Source of the DNA: Actinorhabdospora filicis
GTDB taxonomy: Bacteria; Actinomycetota; Actinomycetes; Mycobacteriales; Micromonosporaceae
Length of the DNA stretch: 64,000 nucleotides
Assembly: GCF_030269765.1 (NCBI RefSeq)
Contig: NZ_BSTX01000002.1
Location: 1,211,379-1,275,378 of the forward strand
Reading direction: 5' to 3'
The translations under genes were made by a program, and so were the position numbers. Each line of letters starts with the position of its first letter. The first letter of the stretch is position 1. The notes under the pieces are model-generated. The model was not told the origin of the DNA. It made no database searches and saw nothing but the letters and a program-made list of their open reading frames with translations. Of the stretch, positions 1 through 8,332 are shown piece after piece.

Positions 1-246
1 CTCGGGATGTACAAGGGCCTGGAGGTCGACGCCGCCGCGCTGGCCGCGAAGTACGCCGTCCTGCCCGCCCCGGTGCTGCTCATCGGCGGCGAGCTGGACA
101 TCTGGCCCACCCGCTTCGCCGCCGCGGAGGCGATCAAGCTGTTCCGCGACGGTGAGCTGGTGCTCCTGCCCGGTGCCGGGCACTACCCGTGGCTGGAGGC
201 GCCGGAGGCCTTCGTGGCGGCCGTCGACGCGTTCCTGTCGCGCTGA
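1..246 (+). CDS. alpha/beta hydrolase, C-terminal part
   Basis: The window edge cuts the 5' end, leaving the last 81 codons. The visible part matches the C-terminal third of an alpha/beta-fold hydrolase. A beta strand leads to the acid residue in GGELDIWPT, and GAGHYPWLEAPE carries the expected catalytic histidine before a final helix. The nucleophile elbow lies outside the window, so activity and substrate cannot be judged. It converges on bioB across a large inverted repeat. The family call is reasonably safe; nothing narrower can be supported. Confidence 0.75.
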   Translation, partial: LGMYKGLEVDAAALAAKYAVLPAPVLLIGGELDIWPTRFAAAEAIKLFRDGELVLLPGAGHYPWLEAPEAFVAAVDAFLSR

Positions 247-272
247 CGACCGGGCCCACTGCATTCCCGCGA

Positions 273-321
273 GCCGCATCGGCGTCTCGGTACAGGTCCT
301 GTACCGGGGCGTCGATGCGGC
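273..321. terminator. 49-bp imperfect inverted repeat between convergent genes
   Basis: Arms of 24 bp (273-296 and 297-321) match with about three mismatches and almost no loop; the centre reads GGTACAGG/TCCTGTACC. It lies between the hydrolase stop and the bioB stop, which face each other, so a bidirectional terminator is the simplest reading. There is no T-tract, as is common in this phylum. Confidence 0.55.
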
Positions 322-374
322 ACCGCGGGGTCACCGGGCCTCAGAGACGCGGCGGGCCGACGCCGTCTCGCACC

Positions 375-1451
375 CTAGGCGTTCGGGGCGACCTCGGTCC
401 CGGCGCCGCGGCGGCGCACGCGCACCTCTTCGCGGTTCTCCGGGAGCGTGGTCTCCCCGGCGCCCTCGACGCTGAATCCGCCGTCGGCGATCATCTTCAG
501 ATCGTCGGCGCCGGCCTGGCCCTCACTGGTGAGGTAGTCGCCCAGGAAGATCGAGTTGGCCACGTGCAGCGCCAGCGGCTGGAGCGTGCGCAGGTGCAGC
601 TCGCGGCCACCGGCGATGCGGACCTCGCGGTCGGGCACCGCGAAGCGCACCATGGCCAGGATCCGCAGGCACCGCTGCGGCGTCAGCTCCCACGTCCCCT
701 CCAGCGGTGTCCCGTCGAAGGGGATCAGGAAGTTGACCGGGACGGAGTCGCTGTCGATCTCGCGCAGCTTCAGCACGACGTCGACCAGGTCGGCGTCGGT
801 CTCCCCCATGCCGGCGATCAGCCCCGAGCACGGCGACAGGCCCGCCTCGCGCGCCTTGCCCACCGTCTCCACCCGGTCGGCGTAGTCGTGCGTGGAGCAG
901 ATGTCGCCGTACTGGTCCTCGCTGGTGTTCAGGTTGTGGTTGTAGGCGTCCACGCCGTAATCGCGCAGCTTCTCGGCCTGCCCGTCCGAGAGCAGCCCCA
1001 GGCAGGCGCACACCTCGACCTGCGGGTTCTCGTCCCGGATCGCCGCGATCGTCTCCCCAACGCGCGTGACGTCGCGATCGGACGGGCCGCGCCCGCTGGC
1101 CACCAGGCACACGCGCTTGGCGCCCCCGGCCACGCCCGCCGAGGCGGTCTTGGCCGCGTCCTGCGGCGACAGCCACGAGTACTTCAGGATCTCGGTCTTG
1201 CCCCCCAGCCGCTGCGAGCAGTACGTGCAGTCCTCCGGGCACAGCCCGGACTTGAGGTTGACCAGGTAGTTCAGCTTGACCCGGACGCCGAAGAACTCCC
1301 GGCGCAGACGGGCGGCGGCGGCCACCACGTCCAGCAGTTCGTCGTCGCCGGTGGCCAGCACGGCCAGCAGTTCCTCCCGTGACGGTTCCTTCCCGGAGAG
1401 TCCACTGTTGACGAGAGAGTCGAGCAGAAGGCGGGTGTCGGTGACTGTCAT
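375..1451 (-). CDS. bioB: biotin synthase
   Basis: This radical SAM enzyme converts dethiobiotin to biotin by inserting sulfur. The CPEDCTYC motif (Cys71, Cys75, Cys78) supplies the three ligands of the SAM-bound 4Fe-4S cluster. The following [13 protein letters not shown] segment and the later YNHNLNTSE block, with its conserved Asn and His residues, are typical of BioB. The protein is 358 residues. An in-frame ATG four codons upstream (1463) has a GGGG five bases before it and is a credible alternative start. No other bio genes are in the window, so the pathway is split or the cell takes up dethiobiotin. Confidence 0.93.
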   Translation of the reverse strand: MTVTDTRLLLDSLVNSGLSGKEPSREELLAVLATGDDELLDVVAAAARLRREFFGVRVKLNYLVNLKSGLCPEDCTYCSQRLGGKTEILKYSWLSPQDAAKTASAGVAGGAKRVCLVASGRGPSDRDVTRVGETIAAIRDENPQVEVCACLGLLSDGQAEKLRDYGVDAYNHNLNTSEDQYGDICSTHDYADRVETVGKAREAGLSPCSGLIAGMGETDADLVDVVLKLREIDSDSVPVNFLIPFDGTPLEGTWELTPQRCLRILAMVRFAVPDREVRIAGGRELHLRTLQPLALHVANSIFLGDYLTSEGQAGADDLKMIADGGFSVEGAGETTLPENREEVRVRRRGAGTEVAPNA

Positions 1452-1532
1452 GCGACAGATCATGCCAGCCCCGATCCCGGCACCACTTGTGGGATCCCTC
1501 CAAAGGAATTCAGAGGAAACTACCGAGTGATC

Positions 1533-1562
1533 TTCCCTTTCGCGTGAACCCCGGGATAAGGT
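1533..1562 (+). promoter_or_regulatory. probable promoter of the epimerase, leaderless
   Basis: TAAGGT at 1557-1562 fits the actinobacterial TAnnnT -10 pattern and ends seven bases before the ATG at 1570. No ribosome binding site precedes that ATG, so transcription probably starts at or next to the start codon. The -35 element is weak. Confidence 0.4.
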
Positions 1563-1569
1563 GCGAGCC

Positions 1570-2625
1570 ATGTCGATCGCCGAGGTCTCCACCCACATCG
1601 CGCGCCTCCCGCTCCACACGCCCTTCGTCACCGCCCTGCGCACCGCCACCCACGTCGAATCCGTCGTCGTGACCGTCACCGACGACCAGGGCGTCACCGG
1701 CATCGGCGAGGCGCCGCAGGTCTGGCGGGTCACCGGCGAATCCCTCGACGGCGCCCGCGCCTGCGTCGACGGCCCCCTCCGCGACGTCCTCCTCGGCACC
1801 GACCCCGACGACCTCAACACCCTCCTCGACCGCGTCGAGACCGCCGTCGTCGGCAACCGCGGCGCCAAGGCCGCCGTCGACATCGCCCTCCACGACCTCG
1901 CCGCCCGCCGCCTCGGCGTCAGCGTCACCCGCCTCCTCGGCGGCACCGCCACCGGCGCCACCACCGACGTCACCCTCTCCGCCGGCGGCACCGACGCCCT
2001 CGTCTCCGCCGCCCTCGACCGCGTCGGCGAGGGCTTCACCGTCCTCAAGATCAAGGTCGGCGCCGACCCCGCCGGCGACACCGAGCGCATCAAGGCCGTC
2101 CGCGCCGCCGTCGGCGACGACATCGCCCTGCGCCTCGACGCCAACCAGGGCTGGAACCCCAAACAGGCCGTCGCCATCATCGGCCGCTTCGAAGACGCCG
2201 GACTCGGCATCGAATTCGTCGAGCAGCCCACCCCCGCCCACGACCTCGACGCCCTCGCCTACGTCACCGAACGCACCCTCACCCCGATCATGGCCGACGA
2301 ATCGGCGCACACCATGCGCGACGCCGTCGAGATCATCCGCCGCCGCGCCGCCGACATGATCAACGTCAAACTCGCCAAATGCGGCGGCCTGCGCCCCGCC
2401 CGCGCACTCTTCACCCTCGCCCGCGCCCACGACATGGGATACATCGTCGGCTCCATGATGGAGAGCCACATCGGCGTGGCCGCCGCCGCGTCCCTCGTCG
2501 CCGCCTGCGGCACCACCGCCGTCAGCGACCTCGACGCCGCATGGTGGCTCACCGCGCCTCCCCTCACCTACGACAAGGGCCGTATCGTGTTGCCCTCGGG
2601 ACCCGGCCTCGGCGTCACCGCCTGA
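1570..2625 (+). CDS. L-Ala-D/L-Glu-type dipeptide epimerase
   Basis: This is an enolase-superfamily protein of the muconate-lactonizing subgroup, 351 residues. The active site is complete: a KIK acid/base motif (second Lys at 162), metal ligands in LDANQGW (Asp190), VEQP (Glu218) and ADES (Asp243), and a lysine in NVKLAKCGG (Lys267). These positions correspond to the L-Ala-D/L-Glu epimerases (YkfB, YcjG). The start at 1570 follows from the adjacent -10 box; a GTG at 1561 is the alternative. A cytoplasmic NlpC/P60 peptidase follows 130 bp downstream, as in the Bacillus ykf genes, which supports a role in recycling murein tripeptide. Other dipeptide specificities are possible. Confidence 0.85.
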   Translation: MSIAEVSTHIARLPLHTPFVTALRTATHVESVVVTVTDDQGVTGIGEAPQVWRVTGESLDGARACVDGPLRDVLLGTDPDDLNTLLDRVETAVVGNRGAKAAVDIALHDLAARRLGVSVTRLLGGTATGATTDVTLSAGGTDALVSAALDRVGEGFTVLKIKVGADPAGDTERIKAVRAAVGDDIALRLDANQGWNPKQAVAIIGRFEDAGLGIEFVEQPTPAHDLDALAYVTERTLTPIMADESAHTMRDAVEIIRRRAADMINVKLAKCGGLRPARALFTLARAHDMGYIVGSMMESHIGVAAAASLVAACGTTAVSDLDAAWWLTAPPLTYDKGRIVLPSGPGLGVTA

Positions 2626-2755
2626 CGCCGCGTGCCACATCGCCATAGCGTCACGACTCGCTTTCAACATGGCGCGGCGCGATGCGAAACCTGAGACGGT
2701 TCCGTATCGTGCACGACATGCGCCACCCGGCAGCGCCAATCCACCAGGAGGGAAT

Positions 2756-3688
2756 GTGACCATCGAGATCGGACAGCCGGCTGTCGTCTCGGTCGCCACC
2801 GCAACGCTCTGGACCGCACCCCAGCAGGTCGACAACCTCAACGCCCCGGCACTGCGCGCGCCCTCCGGCGTCCGCGAATGGGTCGCCTCGATGGATCGCG
2901 AACAGCGCGTCAACGGACTCAACGGCAAGACCCTGACCCAGCTCCTGTTCAACGACGAGGTCGTCGTCGAGGAGATCGACGGCGACTGGGCCAAGGTCGT
3001 CATCCCCGGTCAGCCCGCCGCCAAACTCGGCGAACGCGGCTACCCCGGCTGGCTCCCCCTCGCACAGCTCGCCGAACCCGCCACCGGCGGCGGCGACCCC
3101 TACATCGTCGACGCCACGGCCACCTCCCTGCGCGACGAACCCGACGGCGACGTCAGCGTCGCCGGGGTCATCCTGAGCACCCGGCTCACCGCCGTCGGCG
3201 CGCCCTACCGCGGCTGGGTCCCGGTCACCGTCCCCGGCCAGAGCGAACCGGCCTGGGTCCGCGGACACGACCTCTCCCCCGCCGGCCCGCGCGCCGAACT
3301 CACCGGCGAGGCCGTGCTCACCGTCGCCGCCCGCCTCCTGGAGGTCCCCTACGTCTGGGGCGGCCTCTCCGCCTACGGCGTCGACTGCTCCGGACTGGTC
3401 CACCTCGTGCACCGCTACCTGGGCGTCACCGTCCCCCGCGACGCCGACGACCAGTCCGCCGCCTGCAAGCCCGTCGACCCCGAAGAGGCCTCCCCCGGCG
3501 ACCTGTACTTCTTCGCCAAGGAAGGCCGCGACATCCACCACGTCGGCTTCGTCGGCGCGCCCGACGACAACGGCGACCCGACGATGCTGCACGCCTCGGG
3601 CGTCTACGGCAAGGTCGTCCACGAGACCTTCACCGGCGACCGCCGCGCCACCCTCATCGGCGCCGGAGCCGTCGAGATCAACGGCTGA
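2756..3688 (+). CDS. NlpC/P60 family cysteine peptidase (YkfC-like)
   Basis: This is a 310-residue peptidase. Two SH3-like segments (about 1-110 and 115-175) precede an NlpC/P60 domain. YGVDCSGLVH holds the catalytic Cys211 and IHHVGFVG the catalytic His262; a third polar residue is probably His279. AGGAGGG at 2746-2752 selects the GTG start at 2756. There is no signal peptide or membrane segment, so the enzyme should act in the cytoplasm. That fits gamma-D-Glu-diamino-acid endopeptidases such as YkfC, which cut recycled muropeptides before the epimerase upstream acts. A transport gene for the peptides is not visible. Confidence 0.85.
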   Translation: MTIEIGQPAVVSVATATLWTAPQQVDNLNAPALRAPSGVREWVASMDREQRVNGLNGKTLTQLLFNDEVVVEEIDGDWAKVVIPGQPAAKLGERGYPGWLPLAQLAEPATGGGDPYIVDATATSLRDEPDGDVSVAGVILSTRLTAVGAPYRGWVPVTVPGQSEPAWVRGHDLSPAGPRAELTGEAVLTVAARLLEVPYVWGGLSAYGVDCSGLVHLVHRYLGVTVPRDADDQSAACKPVDPEEASPGDLYFFAKEGRDIHHVGFVGAPDDNGDPTMLHASGVYGKVVHETFTGDRRATLIGAGAVEING

Positions 3689-3698
3689 GACCGCACAC

Positions 3699-3739
3699 GC
3701 GAAAAGGGCCGGGCCACGATGTGGCCCGGTCCTTTTCGC
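3699..3739. terminator. bidirectional hairpin terminator
   Basis: An 18-bp stem with one mismatch has GCGAAAAGG on one side and CCTTTTCGC on the other, with a short loop around 3717-3720. The A and T tracts inside the stem let it work in both directions, for the NlpC/P60 gene and for terC. Confidence 0.8.
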
Positions 3740-3750
3740 ACCTGAGACGC

Positions 3751-3786
3751 GGTGAGGGCGCCGGGGACGTCCCCGGCGCCCTCACC
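3751..3786. terminator. perfect 36-bp palindrome near the terC end
   Basis: The two 18-base halves are exact reverse complements centred at 3768/3769. It lies 12 bp from terC's stop and most likely forms the terC terminator in tandem with the hairpin at 3699-3739. There is no loop sequence and no T-tract. Confidence 0.6.
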
Positions 3787-3797
3787 GGCGCACATCG

Positions 3798-4898
3798 CTA
3801 CTGCGGTCTATTCGGCTCCGGAATCGCCCCGCGCGCCGAGCTCCCGCCCGTCGCGCCCCGGGCTTTTCCCGGCGCGTCCGCCTCGCTCTCCACCGCCTCG
3901 GTGGCCACCGGCGCCGCCGGTGCCGGTGTCTCCACCGCGCCCCGCGACTTGATCAGCGAGGCGACCGTGGCCACGGCCAGCACTCCGACGATGACCACCA
4001 ACGACAGGTTCGTGGAGATGTCTGGCGCCCAGCTCATGTGCTCGCCGCCGTTGAGGAAGGGCAGGTTGTTCTCGTGCATGGCGTGGAAGAGCAGCTTCAC
4101 GCCGATGAAGCCGAGCACCACGGCCAGGCCGAGCGAGAGGTAGACCAGGCGGTCCAGCAGGCCGCCGAGCAGGAAGTAGAGCTGCCGCAGGCCCATCAGG
4201 GCGAACACGTTCGCGGTGAACACCAGGTACGGCTCCTGGGTGAGCCCGAAGATCGCCGGGATCGAGTCGACGGCGAACATCAGGTCGGTCGTCCCGATCG
4301 CGATCATCACGATCAGCATCGGCGTCACGAACTTCTTGCCGTTGAGACGCGTGGTCATGCGGGCGCCGTCGAAGTCCTTCGAGACCGGCAGGACGCGGCG
4401 CGCCCACCGGATCATCAGGTTCTCCTTGACGTCGTCGTCATCCTCCTTGTGCCGCACCAGCTGAATCGCGGTGTAGATGAGGAAGAGGCCGAAGAGGTAG
4501 AAGACCCACACGAAGCGGCTCACGACCGCCGCGCCCACGGCGATGAACGCGCCGCGCATGATCAGGGCGAGGATGATGCCGATCATCAGCACTTTCTGCT
4601 GGTAGATCCGCGGCACCGCGAACTTGCCCATGATGATCACGAAGACGAACAGGTTGTCGACGGAGAGGCTGTACTCGGTGACCCAGCCCGATACGAACTC
4701 CGTGGCATAGACGCCGCCGGAGGTCAGGTAGATGCCGAGGGCGAAGAGCCCGGCGAGCCCCACGTAGAAGGCCACCCACAGGGCGGACTCGCGGATGGTC
4801 GGCTCATGCGGACGCCTGCCGATGATCGCGAGATCGAAGATCAGCAGCAGAGCGAGACCACACAGGGTGGCCACCCAGACCCAGGCCGGGATGTTCAC
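3798..4898 (-). CDS. terC: TerC/Alx family membrane protein, probable manganese exporter
   Basis: This 366-residue protein has about nine hydrophobic helices. It carries the family's paired acidic membrane motifs, YSLSVDNLFVFVII near residue 80 and TTDLMFAVDSIPAIFG near 205, whose aspartates are thought to bind the transported ion. The last 60 residues are Ala/Pro/Glu-rich and probably cytosolic. GGAAGG eight bases upstream supports the GTG start. A yybP-ykoY manganese riboswitch in the leader links it to manganese export rather than tellurite resistance, for which TerC was named. Confidence 0.9.
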   Translation of the reverse strand: MNIPAWVWVATLCGLALLLIFDLAIIGRRPHEPTIRESALWVAFYVGLAGLFALGIYLTSGGVYATEFVSGWVTEYSLSVDNLFVFVIIMGKFAVPRIYQQKVLMIGIILALIMRGAFIAVGAAVVSRFVWVFYLFGLFLIYTAIQLVRHKEDDDDVKENLMIRWARRVLPVSKDFDGARMTTRLNGKKFVTPMLIVMIAIGTTDLMFAVDSIPAIFGLTQEPYLVFTANVFALMGLRQLYFLLGGLLDRLVYLSLGLAVVLGFIGVKLLFHAMHENNLPFLNGGEHMSWAPDISTNLSLVVIVGVLAVATVASLIKSRGAVETPAPAAPVATEAVESEADAPGKARGATGGSSARGAIPEPNRPQ

Positions 4899-4936
4899 GT
4901 TTCATGCCTTCCGGTTCAACACTCAGATACGTGTGT

Positions 4937-5064
4937 GCCCCGGAAGGTCTCTCCCGTCGCGCGCGGACGAACCGCGCGGACCGGCGACGCCGGGGGCAGA
5001 GGGCCGATCTGGGCCTTGCGCACCGTGTTGACGACGATCGCCGCTGGGGGATACTCCCCTCCCG
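4937..5064 (-). ncRNA. yybP-ykoY (manganese) riboswitch
   Basis: Read on the minus strand, the leader of terC begins with GGGGAGTATCCCC (near 5060). It continues with CGTCGTCA and ACACGG, then variable stems, and ends with GAGAGACCTTCC near 4945. These are the conserved blocks of the yybP-ykoY aptamer in the right order and spacing, and this class is well known upstream of TerC/Alx genes. The aptamer ends about 40 bases before the start codon, so control probably acts at translation or by termination in that gap. Boundaries are approximate. Confidence 0.85.
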
Positions 5065-5188
5065 CTCGCACCATTGTTGCGTACGGCAGTGCGGATGTCA
5101 GCACCGGACGCCGCCTGTGGTCGTTAATGTGACGCAAAAACCATGGGCGCGTCACCGGGGACCGGCGGTGGGATGCCAGACTGCCGCC

Positions 5189-5476
5189 ATGGTACTTGAA
5201 GTGGCGGTATTCGAGATCAACGAGGGGCAGGAGGACGCCTTCGCGGCGGCCTACGCCCAAGCGCGGCCCATCATCGCCGAGGCGGACGGCTGCCGCTCGG
5301 TGCGCATGACGCGCGGCGTCGAGAGCCCGAAGCGTTTCGTCCTCCTCGTGGAGTGGGAGACCCTGGAGGCGCACACCGAGGGATTCCGCGGCTCGGAGCG
5401 GTTCCCCCGCTGGCGCGCCGCGATCGACTCCTTCTGGTCGGCCCCGCCGGTCGTCGAACACTACCGCGACGTCTGA
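5189..5476 (+). CDS. ABM-fold (antibiotic biosynthesis monooxygenase) domain protein
   Basis: This 95-residue single-domain protein opens with VLEVAVFEINEGQEDAF. The first beta strand and helix, the central LLVEWETLEAHTEGFRGSERF block and the C-terminal VVEHY strand are typical of the ABM dimeric ferredoxin-like fold. Members include quinol monooxygenases and heme-degrading enzymes, but no residues here define a substrate. The ATG at 5189 matches the domain start. The gene diverges from terC, with its own promoter in the 120 bp beyond the riboswitch, and is closed by a hairpin. Confidence 0.8.
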   Translation: MVLEVAVFEINEGQEDAFAAAYAQARPIIAEADGCRSVRMTRGVESPKRFVLLVEWETLEAHTEGFRGSERFPRWRAAIDSFWSAPPVVEHYRDV

Positions 5477-5504
5477 ATCCACCGGGCCCGTTCACGCCGA
5501 TCTC

Positions 5505-5536
5505 GGGACCGCCGGTTTTCCCGGCGGTCCCCTTTT
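5505..5536 (+). terminator. terminator after the ABM gene
   Basis: An 11-bp perfect stem (GGGACCGCCGG with CCGGCGGTCCC) around a short T-rich loop is followed by CTTTT. It is a classical intrinsic terminator 28 bp after the stop. Confidence 0.85.
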
Positions 5537-6125
5537 ACAACCGCCGTCCGTGCGGGTTTGTTCCCAGTTCGGCCCGTTGGGGGCGGCCGCGCATCCGCGC
5601 CGTCCCGCCGGCGGGACCGTGCCCCCGGCGGCAAGGGCCGCGCACCCCGCGATGACAGGACCGCCCACCGCCGTCGCACGGAAACGGCCGAGTCCGCCGG
5701 GCGAAGCAGACCACCGTGCCTCCCGGCCCGTGCCACCACGGGCCCATCGCCGGTTGTGGCCCTCTCGCTGCCGGCGGGTTCTGCCGTTCGGATCCGATTC
5801 CCGGGCCACCTCATCGACATAACCGGCGCTTATCGACTGCCTCTCGTTGCGCGACACACACGCACCCGCTCACCGCCTGTGGGGATGGATCCGGTCGTGG
5901 GTGCGGAGCCGGGTGTGAAGGCCCTGGTCGCCGAGGGGGATCTGGCCCGTCAGCCGGCGTCGGTGGCGGTGGAGTTGCCGCATGGCGTCCAAGGACGGTC
6001 ACCCCGCGAGCCGACGGGGCCGGGACGGCGGTCTCCCGCCACCCCGGCCACGTCACGTCCTCACGGCCCGGCCCGTGCCCGCCCCTCCCCCACCGCGTGG
6101 GGCGGGGCGGCTCACCGCGCCCGGG
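5537..6125. other. gene-free segment, possible gene remnant
   Basis: No intact gene is visible in this 590-bp stretch. An ATG at 5886 opens about 40 codons with the third-position GC bias of a real gene (starting MDPVVGAEPGV), but there is no recognisable family and the coding look is lost after about 6005. A GC-rich imperfect hairpin at about 6078-6112 lies just past the uvrB stop and may terminate it. Otherwise I see nothing. Confidence 0.35.
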
Positions 6126-8225
6126 TCAGACCCCGGCCTCCTCCATCATCCGCAGCTCGCGCTTGAGCTCGTGCAGCTCGTCGCGGATGCGGGCGGCGAG
6201 CTCGAACTGGAGCTCGCGGGCCGCGTTCAGCATCTGCTCGTTCATGTCGGCGATGAGCGAGGCGAGCTCCTCGCGGGCCATGCCGGGCTTGCCGCCGCTG
6301 ACCACGCTCGTCTTGCGGCTGCGGGTCTCGGCGACCGGCGACTTGCCGCGGCTGCGCTGGCGGCCGGAGCCGCCGACGAGGGTGTTGCTGTCCTCGGCCT
6401 CGGCGTAGATGTCGGTGAGCAGGTCGTCGATCTTCTTGCGCAGCGGCTGGGGGTCGATGCCGTGCTCGGTGTTGTACGCGATCTGCTTGTCGCGGCGCCG
6501 GTCGGTCTCGTCGATGGCGTTGCGCATGGAGCGGGTGATGTTCTCGGCGTACATGATGACCTGGCCGGACACGTTTCGCGCGGCGCGGCCGATGGTCTGG
6601 ATGAGGGAGGTCTCCGAGCGCAGGAAGCCCTCCTTGTCGGCGTCGAGGATGGCCACCAGGGACACCTCGGGCAGGTCGAGGCCCTCGCGGAGGAGGTTGA
6701 TGCCGACCAGGACGTCGTACTCGCCGGCCCGCAGCTCGCGCAGCAGCTCCACCCGGCGCAGGGTGTCGACCTCGGAGTGCAGGTAGCGGACGCGGATGTC
6801 GTGGTCCATGAAGTAGTCGGTGAGGTCCTCCGACATCTTCTTGGTCAGGGTGGTGACCAGGACGCGCTCGTTCTTCTCCGCGCGGGTGCGGATCTCCTCC
6901 ATGAGGTCGTCGATCTGGCCCTTGGTGGGGCGGACGACGACCTGCGGGTCGACCAGCCCGGTCGGGCGGATGACCTGCTCGACGACCTCGCCCTGGACCT
7001 GGTCGAGCTCCCAGTTGCCGGGGGTGGCCGACAGGTACACCGACTGGCCGACGCGCTCGCGGAACTCGTCGAAGCGCAGGGGGCGGTTGTCGAGGGCGCT
7101 GGGGAGGCGGAAGCCGTGCTCGACGAGGGTGCGCTTGCGGGAGGCGTCGCCTTCGTACATGCCGCCGATCTGCGGGACGGTCACGTGCGACTCGTCGATG
7201 ACGGTGATGAAGTCGTCGGGGAAGTAGTCCAGCAGCGTGTGCGGGGGCGTGCCCGCCGCGCGGCCGTCGATGTGCCGGGAGTAGTTCTCGATGCCCGAGC
7301 AGGACCCGATCTGCTTCATCATCTCCAGGTCGTAGGAGGTGCGCATGCGCAGCCGCTGCGACTCCAGGAGCTTGCCCTGCCGGTCCAGCTCGGCCAGGCG
7401 GTCCTCCAGCTCGGCCTCGATGCCGACGATGGCGCGTTCCATGCGCTCGGTGCTGGTGGCGTACTGGCTGTTCGGGAAGACGACCACGCGGTCGGTCTCG
7501 CGCACGATCTCGCCGGTGAGGGGGTGCAGGTAGTACAGCTTGTCGATCTCGTCGCCGAACATCTCGATGCGGACGGCGAGTTCCTCGTAGGCGGGGATGA
7601 TCTCGATGGTGTCGCCGCGGACGCGGAAACTGCCGCGCGCCAGGACGGTGTCGTTGCGGTTGTACTGCTGGTCGACGAAGCGGCGCAGCAGCGTGTTGCG
7701 GTCGATCTCCTGGCCGACGGTGACGCCGGTGGCGCCGAGCAGGTACTCGGCGGGGGTGGCCAGGCCGTAGATGGCCGACACGGTGGCGACGACGATGACG
7801 TCGCGGCGGGTGAGCAGCGAGTACGTGGCCCGGTGCCGCAGCCGCTCGACCTCTTCGTTGAGGGAGGAGTCCTTCTCGATGAAGGTGTCGGTCTGCGGGA
7901 CGTACGCCTCGGGCTGGTAGTAGTCGTAGTAGGAGACGTAGTACTCGACGGCGTTGTTCGGCATCAGCTCGCGGAACTCCTTGGCGAGCTGCGCGGCGAG
8001 GGTCTTGTTCGGGGCCATGACCAGGGCCGGGCGCTGGAGCTTCTCGATGAGCCACGCGGTGGTCGCCGACTTGCCGGTACCGGTGGCGCCCAGCAGGACC
8101 GAGTGCGCCTCACCGTCCCCGATCCGCTCGGCGAGCCGGGCGATGGCGGTCGGCTGGTCGCCCGATGGCTGGTACTCACTGACGACTTGGAACGTGCCGG
8201 ACGCTCGCTCGATCTCGAAGGCCAT
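6126..8225 (-). CDS. uvrB: excinuclease ABC subunit B
   Basis: UvrB is the DNA-damage recognition helicase of nucleotide excision repair; it takes damaged DNA from UvrA and recruits UvrC. The 699-residue protein has Walker A GATGTGKS near residue 45 and the beta-hairpin region with [16 protein letters not shown]. It also has the helicase motifs TVIDESHV and [17 protein letters not shown], and a C-terminal UVR motif rich in Glu/Leu. The start was set at [12 protein letters not shown], which matches family members; an upstream in-frame ATG at 8297 would add 24 atypical residues. It sits in the same order with coaE, rpsA and polA as in mycobacteria. Confidence 0.97.
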   Translation of the reverse strand: MAFEIERASGTFQVVSEYQPSGDQPTAIARLAERIGDGEAHSVLLGATGTGKSATTAWLIEKLQRPALVMAPNKTLAAQLAKEFRELMPNNAVEYYVSYYDYYQPEAYVPQTDTFIEKDSSLNEEVERLRHRATYSLLTRRDVIVVATVSAIYGLATPAEYLLGATGVTVGQEIDRNTLLRRFVDQQYNRNDTVLARGSFRVRGDTIEIIPAYEELAVRIEMFGDEIDKLYYLHPLTGEIVRETDRVVVFPNSQYATSTERMERAIVGIEAELEDRLAELDRQGKLLESQRLRMRTSYDLEMMKQIGSCSGIENYSRHIDGRAAGTPPHTLLDYFPDDFITVIDESHVTVPQIGGMYEGDASRKRTLVEHGFRLPSALDNRPLRFDEFRERVGQSVYLSATPGNWELDQVQGEVVEQVIRPTGLVDPQVVVRPTKGQIDDLMEEIRTRAEKNERVLVTTLTKKMSEDLTDYFMDHDIRVRYLHSEVDTLRRVELLRELRAGEYDVLVGINLLREGLDLPEVSLVAILDADKEGFLRSETSLIQTIGRAARNVSGQVIMYAENITRSMRNAIDETDRRRDKQIAYNTEHGIDPQPLRKKIDDLLTDIYAEAEDSNTLVGGSGRQRSRGKSPVAETRSRKTSVVSGGKPGMAREELASLIADMNEQMLNAARELQFELAARIRDELHELKRELRMMEEAGV

Positions 8226-8332
8226 GCCGCTTAACCTACGCCGGGGGTGTGACAGGTTCGTGGGATCCCCTGGCCGCGCGGGTGAGCGCCGAGTCACTTT
8301 CCCGCCACTCGTTCGTTGACCCGGGAGTGGGG

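Noticed and set aside
523..1503. Long frames overlapping bioB in other frames
   Set aside because: Their compositions are Arg/Gly/Pro-rich and match no family; they are by-products of high GC.
5982..8234. 750-residue frame antisense to uvrB
   Set aside because: It is rich in Asp, Val, Gly and Leu with no recognisable motif and covers a certain gene.
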